NCBI GenBank assembly: GCA_025362975.1
Contig: JANYES010000018.1
Location: 62,001 to 126,000, forward strand
Source: Alphaproteobacteria bacterium
Lineage (GTDB): Bacteria > Pseudomonadota > Alphaproteobacteria > Rickettsiales > SXRF01
Length of the DNA stretch: 64,000 nucleotides
Direction: 5' to 3'
The notes below the pieces were generated by a model. It was not told where the DNA came from and searched no databases. It worked only from the letters and a program-made list of their open reading frames with translations. Below are positions 38,517-47,282 of this stretch, piece after piece. Made by a program: the position numbers and the translations under genes. Numbering within the stretch: position 1 is the stretch's first letter; every line of letters starts with the position of its first letter.

Positions 38517-39755
38517 TTAGTCGTGCTTGGTCACGAAATCGACGATGATCGGCACGACATGCTCGCGGAACTTGCGGCCGTTGAAGATGCCGTAATGGCC
38601 GACGCCTTTTTGCACGTGGTGCTTGCGCTTGGAAGCCGGAAGCGCGGAGCAGATTTTCTGCGCCGCTTCGGTCTGGCCGACGCCGGAGATATCGTCCAGC
38701 TCGCCTTCGAGCGTGAGCAGTGCGGTTTCGGTGATGGCCGACGGTTTAACTTTCTTGCCATTGTAGATGAATTCGCCGCGCGGCAGCAGGTAACGCTGGA
38801 AGACCTGGTCGATGGATTCGAGGTAGAAATCAGCCGGGAGATCGCACACGGAAAGATATTCGTCGTAGAATTTGTGGTGCGCGGAAGCGGAGTCTCCGTC
38901 GCCGTCGACGAGGTGTTTGAACAGATCGACATGCGCGGTGATGTGGCGGTCGAGGTTGAGCTGCATGAAGCCGGAGAGCTGTAAGAAACCCGGATACACG
39001 CGGCGCATGAAGCCCGGATACATGGCGGGCACACGGGTGATGACGTTGGATTCGAACCACGACAGCGGTTTTTCAGCGGCGAGCTTGTTCACCTTGGTCG
39101 GGTTCACGCGGGTGTCGATCGGGCCGCCGATGATGGTCATCGAGCGCGGGGTGCCTTTGTCGCTGTTTTCGTTCATGACGGCGGCAGCCACCATCACAGG
39201 CACGGAAGGTTGGCAGACGGCCATTAAATGCACATCCGGCCCAAGCTTGCGGGTGAACTCGATGGTGTAGCTGATGTAGTCTTCGAGGTGGAACTCACCG
39301 TGAATCATGCTCACATTGCGGGCGTCCAGCCAGTCGGTGATGTAGACGTCGAGGAAAGGAAGCATGGCTTCGACGGTGCCGCGAAGCAGCGTGGCGTGGT
39401 GGCCGGACATCGGGGCGACCAGCAGGAGTTTTGGCTGGACTTTTTTGGTGTCCTTACGGAAATGCAGCAAACGGCAGAACGGGCGCGACTGCACTACTTC
39501 TTCGATGACGGCGACCTGCTTGCCTTCCATAAGCGTGGAATTGATGCCGAAAGCAGGTTTGCCGTAGCGGTGGGTGACGCGCTCTACCAGTTCGGAAGCG
39601 GCGGCGACATGGCGGCTGACATTGGTGTAGCTGAACGGGCTGAGCGGGTGGCTGTACATCGTTTTACTGGCGTGGGCCAGCATGTTGATGGGGGTGAGGG
39701 CGGCGTATTGCATTTCGTGGAGGTTATACAGCGGCAGGTTTTCGCGGATAATCAT
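38517..39755 (-). CDS. phaZ: Intracellular polyhydroxyalkanoate depolymerase
   Basis: A 412-residue protein of the intracellular PHB depolymerase family (PhaZ of Alphaproteobacteria). It has the MQYAALTPINMLAHASKTMY start, the LLVAPMSGHHATLLRGTVEAMLP segment, DVYITDWLDARNVSM and MAVCQPSVPVMVAAAVMNE. The nucleophile in this family is the Cys of the CQPS box. The C-terminal PHB_depo_C region ends VGHYGIFNGRKFREHVVP (catalytic His). It mobilises stored polyhydroxybutyrate, so the organism probably makes PHB. AGGA lies 4 nt before ATG 39755. Confidence 0.92.
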   Translation of the reverse strand: MIIRENLPLYNLHEMQYAALTPINMLAHASKTMYSHPLSPFSYTNVSRHVAAASELVERVTHRYGKPAFGINSTLMEGKQVAVIEEVVQSRPFCRLLHFRKDTKKVQPKLLLVAPMSGHHATLLRGTVEAMLPFLDVYITDWLDARNVSMIHGEFHLEDYISYTIEFTRKLGPDVHLMAVCQPSVPVMVAAAVMNENSDKGTPRSMTIIGGPIDTRVNPTKVNKLAAEKPLSWFESNVITRVPAMYPGFMRRVYPGFLQLSGFMQLNLDRHITAHVDLFKHLVDGDGDSASAHHKFYDEYLSVCDLPADFYLESIDQVFQRYLLPRGEFIYNGKKVKPSAITETALLTLEGELDDISGVGQTEAAQKICSALPASKRKHHVQKGVGHYGIFNGRKFREHVVPIIVDFVTKHD

Positions 39756-39891
39756 TCATGTTCCTATCTGGCCGTTAAGGGCTCTGGGTGCAATTTATTT
39801 CGAGCATATAGTATACCTTAAATTTGATAAATTATATGTTAATTTGCAATATGGAAGCAGCAAACCCGCCATTTGTGCCGAGTTTGACCAC

Positions 39892-39919
39892 TTGACAGGC
39901 ACCGGGCGAGGACTAGTTT
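39892..39919 (+). promoter_or_regulatory. Possible promoter of cyaY
   Basis: TTGACA (39892-39897) and TAGTTT (39914-39919) are 16 nt apart. The start point would be within a few nt of the cyaY ATG at 39929, and no Shine-Dalgarno is visible, so a leaderless or very short leader transcript is possible. Confidence 0.4.
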
Positions 39920-39928
39920 AGCAAGCCT

Positions 39929-40240
39929 ATGAATGAAACCGACTATCACATGCTGGCCGACCGCCAGCTCGATCGCATCGCCCAAACGCTGGAAGACGCC
40001 GACCAGCAGGGCCTGATCGAACTTGAACAGGATGCGGGGGTGGTGACCATTGCGCTGAACGATAAGCGGCAGTTCATCGTGAGCAAACATTCGCCGACGC
40101 GCCAGATATGGCTGTCGTCGCCGGTGTCGGGCGGGTTGCATTTCGTATATGACGGGCAGGAATGGCGCATTGCTGACAAGCGGACGCTGACGGATGTGCT
40201 GTATAGCGAATTGGGACAGGTGGCGGGGGGGAAGGCATGA
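39929..40240 (+). CDS. cyaY: Iron donor protein CyaY (frataxin)
   Basis: A 103-residue protein with the frataxin fold signature. An acidic first helix (DYHMLADRQLDRIAQTLEDAD) is followed by beta strands with TIALNDKRQFIVSKHSPTRQIWLSSPVSGGLHF and a final helix LTDVLYSEL. CyaY regulates iron supply to IscS/IscU during Fe-S cluster assembly. Its stop overlaps the start of the next gene by 4 nt. Confidence 0.9.
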   Translation: MNETDYHMLADRQLDRIAQTLEDADQQGLIELEQDAGVVTIALNDKRQFIVSKHSPTRQIWLSSPVSGGLHFVYDGQEWRIADKRTLTDVLYSELGQVAGGKA

Positions 40241-40809
40241 GCGATGTAGATGACAGCGATTACCTGGAACCACGCAAGCTGGACAAACTGCCCGACCCGA
40301 TGACGCAGGCGCACAAAGAATTGAAAGCCGCCGCCATGTCATGGCTGGGCGCACTGCAAAATGTGGCGTATGCCGCGCCGACGCGCATTATGCGCATAAA
40401 AACCCAGGGCAGCGAGGCGCAAAGCGAAGTGTCGGTGTCGCCGGTATCGTGGTTTACCGGGGTGAAGGAAAAGGTAGAATCGTCACTCAAGCGCCTTGAA
40501 GCGCAGTTGGCGGAATCATGGAATTTACGCCGCGATAAGCGCCACGACACGGAAGAATTATGGCAGCGCTATGCGCGCAATCTTGAAGCACAGATGCTGC
40601 AACTGACCAAAACGTTGCTCGACGCCGAAGATGCCATCGACCAGCGCGTGGTGCGCAATACGCAGGCCGTGCGTCGCTCGCAGGAGCGGCTGAAAATGGC
40701 GCTTGGCAAGGTGATTCAGGTGTTTCCGGAAAACGGTTATGAACTTGGCGACGGCGAGCTGCTGTCGTTGCAGGGTAAAGTCGTGGACGGCAGGGGGGCT
40801 TCGCGATGA
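40237..40809 (+). CDS. Hypothetical helical protein in the cyaY-ABC operon
   Basis: A 190-residue hydrophilic protein. The second half (about 80-165) is strongly heptad-like (SSLKRLEAQLAESWNLRRDK, LEAQMLQLTKTLLDAEDAID), so a coiled coil is likely. No membrane helix or known family is seen. It overlaps cyaY upstream and the ABC transporter gene downstream (ATGA-type junctions), so it is expressed with both. Confidence 0.65.
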   Translation: MSDVDDSDYLEPRKLDKLPDPMTQAHKELKAAAMSWLGALQNVAYAAPTRIMRIKTQGSEAQSEVSVSPVSWFTGVKEKVESSLKRLEAQLAESWNLRRDKRHDTEELWQRYARNLEAQMLQLTKTLLDAEDAIDQRVVRNTQAVRRSQERLKMALGKVIQVFPENGYELGDGELLSLQGKVVDGRGASR

Positions 40810-42584
40810 GCAGGCATGCCACGCTGGAAACACGCCCCAAGGGCGAAATCAGGCGGCTGGCGCCGTTGTTGCGTTATATCAAACCGTACCGTATGCAGTT
40901 TTTCGGCGCGCTGGTGGCGCTGATCGTTTCGTCGTCGTCGGTGCTGTGTCTGGGCACGGCGATTCGTTATCTCGTCGATCAAGGCTTAGGCAAGGGCGAC
41001 CCGCATTTGCTCGACCACGCGTTTACGATGCTGATCGGGGTGATCGTGGTGCTGGCGGCGTCGACGTTTGCGCGGTTTTTCCTGATATCTTATATCGGTG
41101 AGCGAGTGGTGGCGGATATCCGTAACGACGTGTACCGGCGGTTGATTCACATGCATATCGGCTTCTTCGAGGTCACGCGCATCGGCGAGCTGGTGTCGCG
41201 GTTGATTACGGATACCACGTTGTTGCAAACGGTGATTGGCAGCACGGTGTCGGTGGCGGCGCGGAATTTGCTGCTGCTGATGGGTGGGCTGGGGTTGTTG
41301 TTTTACAGCAACGCGATGCTGGCGAGCTATCTGCTCGGCATCGTGCCGCTGGTGGTGATTCCGATTATTTTGCTGGGGCGGCGCGTGCGCGTCACGGCGC
41401 GGGAAACGCAGAGCCGCGTGGCCGATATCAGCTCACGTGCGGAAGAAAGTTTGAACGCGATCCGCGCGGTGCAATCGCTGGCGCTGGAAGAGTATGAAAA
41501 AAAGCGATTCGGCGAGGATGTGGCGGGAACGCTCGCGACCGCGCTGAACCGGATTAAGCTGCGGGCGTTTTTGACCGCACTGGTGATTTTGCTGGTGTTT
41601 GGCGCGATTGTGACCGTGCTTTGGATTGGTGGCAAGGAAGTTTTGGCCGGGCGCATCAGCAGCGGGGAATTATCGGCGTTTGTGTTTTATTCGGTTGTGG
41701 TGGCAGGCGCGGTGGGCGCGATTTCCGAGGTGTGGGCGGATTTGCAGCGCGCGGCGGGCGCGGCGGAACGTTTGAGCGAATTGCTGGCGGAGGAATCGCT
41801 GGTAGTGTCGCCGCAGAATGCGGTGTCGATTGCCAGCAATACACCGGCGCAGGTGAGTTTCGAGCATGTGTTTTTCACCTATCCGACGCGGCCCGATAAG
41901 CAGGCCATTCATGATTTCTCCTTACGCGTGGAAGCGGGGCAGACGGTGGCGCTGGTCGGCCCGTCGGGCGCGGGGAAAACGACGATTTTCCAATTGCTGA
42001 TGCGATTTTACGACCCGGCGTCCGGTATGGTGAAAATCAACGGCATCAATATTCGCGAGCTGGCGTTGCCGCAGCTTCGCGGTATGATCGGCATCGTGCC
42101 GCAGGACCCGGTTATTTTTTCCGGCACGGCGCGTGAGAACATCCGGCTCGGCAATATCGCCGCTACGGATTTAGAGATCATGGCGGCTGCCAAAGCCGCT
42201 TCGGCGCTGGATTTCCTAGAGAAGCTGCCCCAGGGTTTGGACACGCATCTGGGCGAAAAAGGCATCCAGCTTTCAGGCGGGCAGCGCCAACGCATCGCCA
42301 TCGCGCGCGCGCTCATCCGCAATCCGCAGTTGTTGCTGCTCGATGAAGCCACCAGCGCGCTGGATTCGGAAAACGAACACCTGATCCAGCAAGCGCTCGC
42401 CCGCCTGATGCAGGGGCGCACCACCTTCGTGATCGCGCACCGGTTATCGACGATTACCCGCGCCGACCAGATCGTGCTCGTCAATGACGGGCGGATCGAG
42501 GCGGTGGGCACGCATAGCGAGCTTTTACAGCGTAGCCCGCTTTATGCGAGGCTGGCTGAGTTGCAATTCCGCGCGGCGGCTTAG
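40806..42584 (+). CDS. ABC exporter, fused permease and ATPase (MsbA/LipidA-exporter type)
   Basis: A 592-residue half-transporter. An N-terminal six-helix type IV exporter domain spans about 20-320, and a nucleotide-binding domain covers about 345-590. The latter has Walker A (GPSGAGKTT), a Q loop (IVPQDPVIF), the LSGGQRQRIAIARAL signature, Walker B (LLLLDEATSALD) and the switch His (IAHRL). It dimerises and probably exports a lipid-type or hydrophobic substrate; similarity to the ABCB/MsbA group is clear but the substrate is not. It overlaps the preceding gene by 4 nt. Confidence 0.93.
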   Translation: MSRHATLETRPKGEIRRLAPLLRYIKPYRMQFFGALVALIVSSSSVLCLGTAIRYLVDQGLGKGDPHLLDHAFTMLIGVIVVLAASTFARFFLISYIGERVVADIRNDVYRRLIHMHIGFFEVTRIGELVSRLITDTTLLQTVIGSTVSVAARNLLLLMGGLGLLFYSNAMLASYLLGIVPLVVIPIILLGRRVRVTARETQSRVADISSRAEESLNAIRAVQSLALEEYEKKRFGEDVAGTLATALNRIKLRAFLTALVILLVFGAIVTVLWIGGKEVLAGRISSGELSAFVFYSVVVAGAVGAISEVWADLQRAAGAAERLSELLAEESLVVSPQNAVSIASNTPAQVSFEHVFFTYPTRPDKQAIHDFSLRVEAGQTVALVGPSGAGKTTIFQLLMRFYDPASGMVKINGINIRELALPQLRGMIGIVPQDPVIFSGTARENIRLGNIAATDLEIMAAAKAASALDFLEKLPQGLDTHLGEKGIQLSGGQRQRIAIARALIRNPQLLLLDEATSALDSENEHLIQQALARLMQGRTTFVIAHRLSTITRADQIVLVNDGRIEAVGTHSELLQRSPLYARLAELQFRAAA

Positions 42585-42774
42585 ATACCCCCAAACACTC
42601 TGCATGTTACTGCGTCGCATGAGGGGGCTACAATGGTGCGTGGGGGAGTGTAGTTATGCCCGGGGTTAGGGCTGGTATGATCTCAATGGGTTGATTTAAT
42701 AAGGATATAGGCCGTAACGGAAGATGGCGAACACGCCTGATCCTTAAGGAAAAAGTAACACACTTTTGTTACAC

Positions 42775-42780
42775 TATAAT
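42775..42780 (+). promoter_or_regulatory. Consensus -10 element upstream of the EAL gene
   Basis: A perfect TATAAT lies 36 nt before ATG 42817. The -35 region is weak (AAAGTA, 17 nt upstream). A GTAACA...TGTTAC inverted repeat lies directly before the -10 (about 42755-42772) and could be an operator. Confidence 0.4.
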
Positions 42781-42816
42781 ACTGATATTTCTCATAATTC
42801 ATTTATCTGCGACCGC

Positions 42817-43884
42817 ATGACGAGTCAGAATTCCAAAACTATCCACCTGCCGTGGCACCAGCGCGAAAGCTTCTGGATGAGCATTTATCCGAAGACGGAA
42901 AGCTTTGCACCGGACGTGCGCGCGTGTCTCGAAGCGGCGGGTTTCATTCATGACGAAGGCTTGACGCGCCAGATCAACGGCGACTGGACGAGCGTGTGGG
43001 CGCAGGTCTACGGCGGGTTGCAGGCAATCGGCATGCTCAATGAAGTCGATATTGCGCTCGTGCCTGATGCGACCGAACCGGCGCTGCGCGCCGAGGCGGA
43101 AGTGCGTAGCTGCGAGGAGATTGAAGCGCTGGCACAGAGCATGTGGCTGGGCGACGCGCTGATTGAAAACCGCCTGATGTGCTATCTGCAACCGGTGCTT
43201 GGCGGTAACGACAAGGTGTTCGGCTACGAGTCGTTCGCGCGCGTGAAGGCCAAAGACGGCAGCATCATCGGCGGCAACAAAATCATTGCGGCAAGCAAGG
43301 TGCTGGGCATTGAATTCATGATCGATCGCTGGCTGCACGTGGAAGCGGTGAAAACCTTCGTCGGCAGCGATTTCAACGGGTTTTTGTTTATCAATTTTTT
43401 CCCGGGCTTCATTCACCGCCCGGCAGTGTATATGGAAGGCTTGTCGGAAACCGTGAAAGGGTACGGGATTGTGGCTAAGCACGTGGTGCTGGATTTCACG
43501 AATTCGGAAACGCCACGCGATATCCGCCATCTCAACAGCGTGTGCGATTACGCGCGTTCGCGCGGGTATTCGATTGCGCTGGACGATATCGCGTCGCTGG
43601 CCAATGCGCGGCGCTTAGTACCGGAAATCAAGCCGGACTTTTTAAAAATCGATATGCAGATCGTGCAGCAGGTGCAGCAGAGCGATAAGCGTGAGCTGGT
43701 GCGGGGCCTGGTGGAAGTAGCGCATCAGGTTGGGTGCTCGGTGATCGCCGAGGGCGTGGAAACGAGCGAGATTCACGAGGAGCTGAAATCGCTCGGCGTC
43801 GATTTATTCCAGGGTTATTTATTCTCCCCTCCGGTGCCGGTGGAAACTGCGCTTGCGCGGAGTGCCGCAACGGGCGCGCAATGA
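42817..43884 (+). CDS. EAL-domain protein (possible cyclic-di-GMP phosphodiesterase or sensor)
   Basis: A 355-residue cytoplasmic protein. The N-terminal 110 residues are of unknown fold. An EAL domain at about 115-350 follows with the motif altered to ESF (GYESFARVK). NFFPGF stands for the usual N-x-SP, LDFTNSE for E-I-T-E, ALDDIASL for the DD pair, and FLKIDMQIV and VIAEGVET are well kept. The Mg-ligand set is partly changed (Glu to Asp in the EITE place), so activity may be weak or lost. Start ATG 42817 is preferred over the upstream TTG at 42766. It overlaps the next gene by 4 nt. Confidence 0.82.
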   Translation: MTSQNSKTIHLPWHQRESFWMSIYPKTESFAPDVRACLEAAGFIHDEGLTRQINGDWTSVWAQVYGGLQAIGMLNEVDIALVPDATEPALRAEAEVRSCEEIEALAQSMWLGDALIENRLMCYLQPVLGGNDKVFGYESFARVKAKDGSIIGGNKIIAASKVLGIEFMIDRWLHVEAVKTFVGSDFNGFLFINFFPGFIHRPAVYMEGLSETVKGYGIVAKHVVLDFTNSETPRDIRHLNSVCDYARSRGYSIALDDIASLANARRLVPEIKPDFLKIDMQIVQQVQQSDKRELVRGLVEVAHQVGCSVIAEGVETSEIHEELKSLGVDLFQGYLFSPPVPVETALARSAATGAQ

Positions 43885-44567
43885 AGCTGCATGTGCTTCA
43901 GCACGTGGCGTTCGAGGGCGCTGCGAACATCCTCAAATGGGCGGAGCTTAAGGGCCACAGCGTGACTACCACGCGATTTTTCGAAATGGGCTGGGAAGTG
44001 CCGCCGGTGGCTGAAGTGGACTGCCTGTTCATCATGGGCGGGCCGATGAGCGTGTATGAAGAAAGCGAGCACGCGTTTTTAATTCCTGAGAAGACGTTTA
44101 TCCGCGCGGTGATTGATGCGGGAAAACCGGTGCTCGGGATTTGCCTCGGCGCGCAGCTTTGCGCGGATGTTCTGGGCGCGAAAGTCTATCCGATGGGCCA
44201 AAAAGAAATCGGGTGGTATCCGGTTTCTAAAGTGGCGCCGCACCCGATATTTTTCGATATGAACGAAGGCCAGCATGTGTTCCACTGGCACGGCGATACG
44301 TTCGATCTGCCGATGGGGTCCATCTTGCTCGCCAGTTCAGCGGTGTGCAAACATCAGGCGTTCATGTGGAAAGAGCAGGTGATGGGGTTGCAGTTCCACA
44401 TGGAGATGACGCCCGACGATATCCAGCTATTGATCGAGAATTGCTTCGAGGATTTGAAAATGCCGGGGCCGCACGTGCAGAAGGACGGCGAGATACAGAA
44501 GCATTCGCAGCATGCGGATATTCTGGCCGGGCTGCTCGATAGCGTGCTTACGCGGTTTGTGAGTTAG
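43881..44567 (+). CDS. Class I glutamine amidotransferase-like protein (GMP synthase glutaminase type)
   Basis: A 228-residue single-domain GATase. Nucleophile Cys is in LGICLGAQLCADVLGAK; the HxE dyad is in FHMEMTPDD, where the family has HPE/HFE, so His-Met-Glu keeps the His and Glu. It resembles stand-alone YfeJ/GuaA-like amidotransferases linked to amine or glutamate conjugation. Its ATG overlaps the EAL stop (ATGA), and its 3' end overlaps by 20 bp the convergent gene ending at 44548. Confidence 0.85.
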   Translation: MKLHVLQHVAFEGAANILKWAELKGHSVTTTRFFEMGWEVPPVAEVDCLFIMGGPMSVYEESEHAFLIPEKTFIRAVIDAGKPVLGICLGAQLCADVLGAKVYPMGQKEIGWYPVSKVAPHPIFFDMNEGQHVFHWHGDTFDLPMGSILLASSAVCKHQAFMWKEQVMGLQFHMEMTPDDIQLLIENCFEDLKMPGPHVQKDGEIQKHSQHADILAGLLDSVLTRFVS

Positions 44568-45639
44568 CGGGCACGTCGAACGCCATCAGGGGAGCGGCGA
44601 GTTTCAGCAGGGCGTTGACCAGCGCATTGCGGTGGTGGAAATACATCCAGTTGTTTTCGAGTTGGCTGCCGAGGCGTAGTTTCGTCTCGTAGCCCGCCTG
44701 TCCGCTTTGGTAGGTGGTGTAGGCTTTATCCAAACAATATTGCAGGTTGGCGATCCAGCTTATGAAGTAGAGATTGTGCTCCTGGCCTTCAAGCTCACGC
44801 ATGCAGAAGAATTTGTCTAGCAGGCGGGAGTGGCCTTCGAGCATGACGTTGCAGGCGATGAGCTTTCCGTTGAGGATATACAGCGAGCAGATGCCGTTGC
44901 GCGATTGCGCGACATTGCGGAAATAATCGCGGGTGAGTTCTTCGAATTGTAAATCGCTGCGGGATTTGGTTTCTAAATACATGGAGTAAATGTCATCCAG
45001 ATACGGCTCGATGTCGCGCGTGTGGGTGATTTCGATGCCAGGATTTTTTTTGATCTTGCGGCGGATGTCCTTACGGGCGTTGGCGCTTAAGGTGGCGATG
45101 TAGTCGTCGATGGTTTTAAAGGTGACGGGCGAAACCGCCGTGGGCATGCCGGCAACGCAGGTGAAGCCGTGCGCGGCGAGGATTTCGTGAGCGATTGTCT
45201 TGTTGGCGTCGCTTACGTCTTTAAAGGCGAGCAGGCCGGTGCGGTGGGCGCGGGCGTCGCGTTTGAAAAAGGCGAGAAGGCCAGCGAACCATGCGCGTTT
45301 CTGGTCGGGCGTGGCGTCGGGGTGGAAGGCGATGAGGCAGGTTTCGGTGGCGAAGGAGCCGATGCAGGCGAGGTTGAGTTTAGCGCGTAAAACGGTGAGG
45401 ATTTTTTTTATCGTGCCGTCGGCGGTGGTGGCGAGATCGTATTTCGTGTAAAAGGCGGGAAAGGCGGCAAGCAACGTGTCGCCTTCGGTGAGGGTGTAAT
45501 AGCAGAAGGTGAAGCCGGGGACGACTGCGCGCTCCACGGCGAGGCAATAATCGTAATCCTCAAGACAATGGGGGAAGCAGCTATTCCATTCTTCGCGCGC
45601 GATAGCGGCGATGGTTTCGACGCGTCGGGCTTCAGCCAT
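44548..45639 (-). CDS. FemAB/GNAT-like acyl or aminoacyl transferase
   Basis: A 363-residue protein (from ATG 45639). The centre (about 175-330) has the BioF2/FemAB-like GNAT layout: KTIDDYIATLSANARKDIRRKIKK, YSMYLETKSRSDLQFEEL, LYILNGKLIACNVMLEG and DKAYTTYQSGQAGYETKLRLG. Such proteins transfer an amino acid or acyl group to an amine, often in peptidoglycan or lipid synthesis. The last gene of a tight operon, it overlaps the hydrolase by 8 nt. Substrate is unknown. Confidence 0.7.
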   Translation of the reverse strand: MAEARRVETIAAIAREEWNSCFPHCLEDYDYCLAVERAVVPGFTFCYYTLTEGDTLLAAFPAFYTKYDLATTADGTIKKILTVLRAKLNLACIGSFATETCLIAFHPDATPDQKRAWFAGLLAFFKRDARAHRTGLLAFKDVSDANKTIAHEILAAHGFTCVAGMPTAVSPVTFKTIDDYIATLSANARKDIRRKIKKNPGIEITHTRDIEPYLDDIYSMYLETKSRSDLQFEELTRDYFRNVAQSRNGICSLYILNGKLIACNVMLEGHSRLLDKFFCMRELEGQEHNLYFISWIANLQYCLDKAYTTYQSGQAGYETKLRLGSQLENNWMYFHHRNALVNALLKLAAPLMAFDVPANSQTA

Positions 45640-46432
45640 GTTGTTTTTCGAAGAAATCGGCGGTGAGGCTAGCCACTTTCTTGTGCTCGCGGTCGACATG
45701 GATCATGTGGTAGCTGTCTTCGAACCAGTGAAGTTCGTGCGGGGCGCCGATATGCTTGTCGATATAGAGGGCGTTTTTCGGATGGCTGAGATCATCTTCG
45801 CGCGCGTGCATGATGACGGCGGGGGTTGTCATCGACGGCAGGGCGGTTTTGAACCAGCGGGAAAGGGCGAGCATTTGTTGCAATGCGCGGACGGGGAATT
45901 CGTCCAGCACGCCTTCGGTGGAAAGTTGCTGCATGGCCTTGCGCAGGCGATCATCCTTGATGCCGATACTTTCGGTTTCACCGAAAGAATAATTGCGGAA
46001 AATAGGTATTTCGGCGAGTGAGAGAGGGGCGAAAGAGAGGATTTTATAGTGCAGGGGCACGTTCCACCCGTTGTAGCGGAAGCAGGGGGAATACAAGGCG
46101 TTTGCGGTGAAGAGGCTGGGTTGTTTTAGCGAAGCGGCCATGCCTAGCTTGCCGCCGACGCAAATACCGGCGGAGTACATGCTATCGACTTTGCCCCGTA
46201 AATCATTGCCTGCGGACAGCACGCTGTCCAGCCAATCCTGCCATTTGGTTTTGATGAGTGTCGCTTCGTCGACGCCATGTCCGGCGAGCAGTGGAGCGTA
46301 GACAGTGTAGCCGCGTTTGACGAGGCCCTTGGCGACCCAGCGCATTTCAGCCGGAACGCCGGTGAGGCCGTGGATGAGCAGGATGCCTTTGCCGTTAGTG
46401 CCTTCGTGGAAGAAACTTAAATCGTCAGCCAT
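45632..46432 (-). CDS. Alpha/beta hydrolase with a cysteine nucleophile
   Basis: A 266-residue hydrolase of the monoacylglycerol lipase/Est30 type, with the oxyanion segment LLIHGLTGVPAEMRW. The nucleophile elbow reads GICVGG, with Cys91 in place of the usual Ser (codon TGC). An acid is available in HAREDDLSHP and the His in DSYHMIHVD. Cys nucleophiles occur in dienelactone hydrolases and in some acyltransferase-like relatives. It overlaps the desaturase gene by 8 nt and the transferase by 8 nt, so it probably acts in the same pathway. Confidence 0.82.
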   Translation of the reverse strand: MADDLSFFHEGTNGKGILLIHGLTGVPAEMRWVAKGLVKRGYTVYAPLLAGHGVDEATLIKTKWQDWLDSVLSAGNDLRGKVDSMYSAGICVGGKLGMAASLKQPSLFTANALYSPCFRYNGWNVPLHYKILSFAPLSLAEIPIFRNYSFGETESIGIKDDRLRKAMQQLSTEGVLDEFPVRALQQMLALSRWFKTALPSMTTPAVIMHAREDDLSHPKNALYIDKHIGAPHELHWFEDSYHMIHVDREHKKVASLTADFFEKQHG

Positions 46433-47282
46433 TGGCTTTGCTGAGGAAACCCAGCGCGTGGCAGGTGTCGATTACGTGCACGCCTTCGGCCTTTTGCTGG
46501 TCGCGGATGGATTCGTGGAAGGTTTTCATTTTCTTCCAGTGCATGCGCGGGCGGAAATGATGTTCGGCGTGGTAACCGTTGTTGAACCAGAGCAGGTTGT
46601 AAACGAAGTTATAGGTGCTGACGCCCCATGCGATGGGTTTGTTGGGGTTGCCGTTATAATGCTCGTAATAGCCGTTGAGGGAGGACAGGCAGTTGCCGAG
46701 GAAGTTAAAGATCACCATGATGAACAGGGCTTTGATGTTGATGAAGGTCATGATAAGCAGCATGAGAGCTAAGCAGGCCAGTTCGATGATGCCGAAATGC
46801 GCGTTGGCGGGGGATTGCTTGTGCAGGGCTTTGTAGAGCGCTTTGATGTCGTCGCGGAAAAAGCTTTTGAAGGTGTAGGACCAGACGTCCTCGGGCTTGC
46901 CGTCGTGCCCGTGGCGGTAGATGGAGAGCCAGTCGATAGTTTCGCCTTTGTCGTTGGGCAGGTCGGAGTTGCCGGAATGGTGGCGATTGTGAACCCATGT
47001 GTAGAAGGCTTGGGAGAAGCCGACCGCGAGGGATTCAACGAGGCTGAAGGCGCGGTTTAAATAGTCGTTGTTGAAATACGGATTATGCAGGAAATTGTGC
47101 GACACGCCGTTGATGTTCCATGAGATGGATACAGCATAAAGGCACAGCAGCGGCAGCGATACCAGTACCGGTAGCACCGGCAGGTTGATGAACAGCCACC
47201 ACACGAAAATGAGATGCGCGACGCCTGCGAGGACGGGCACGATATCCCACGTGGAATGGGCGAAGAGTTTCTGGGCGGTCAT
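46425..47282 (-). CDS. Membrane fatty acid desaturase-like di-iron enzyme
   Basis: A 285-residue integral membrane protein with the three histidine boxes of the desaturase/hydroxylase superfamily: HNFLH, HNRHH and HAEHH, set between hydrophobic pairs of helices. It likely introduces a double bond or hydroxyl into an acyl chain using a di-iron centre and O2. It overlaps the ureohydrolase-like gene upstream by 4 nt and the hydrolase downstream by 8 nt. Its acyl substrate is unknown; the operon suggests a special lipid, not bulk membrane desaturation. Confidence 0.85.
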   Translation of the reverse strand: MTAQKLFAHSTWDIVPVLAGVAHLIFVWWLFINLPVLPVLVSLPLLCLYAVSISWNINGVSHNFLHNPYFNNDYLNRAFSLVESLAVGFSQAFYTWVHNRHHSGNSDLPNDKGETIDWLSIYRHGHDGKPEDVWSYTFKSFFRDDIKALYKALHKQSPANAHFGIIELACLALMLLIMTFINIKALFIMVIFNFLGNCLSSLNGYYEHYNGNPNKPIAWGVSTYNFVYNLLWFNNGYHAEHHFRPRMHWKKMKTFHESIRDQQKAEGVHVIDTCHALGFLSKANG

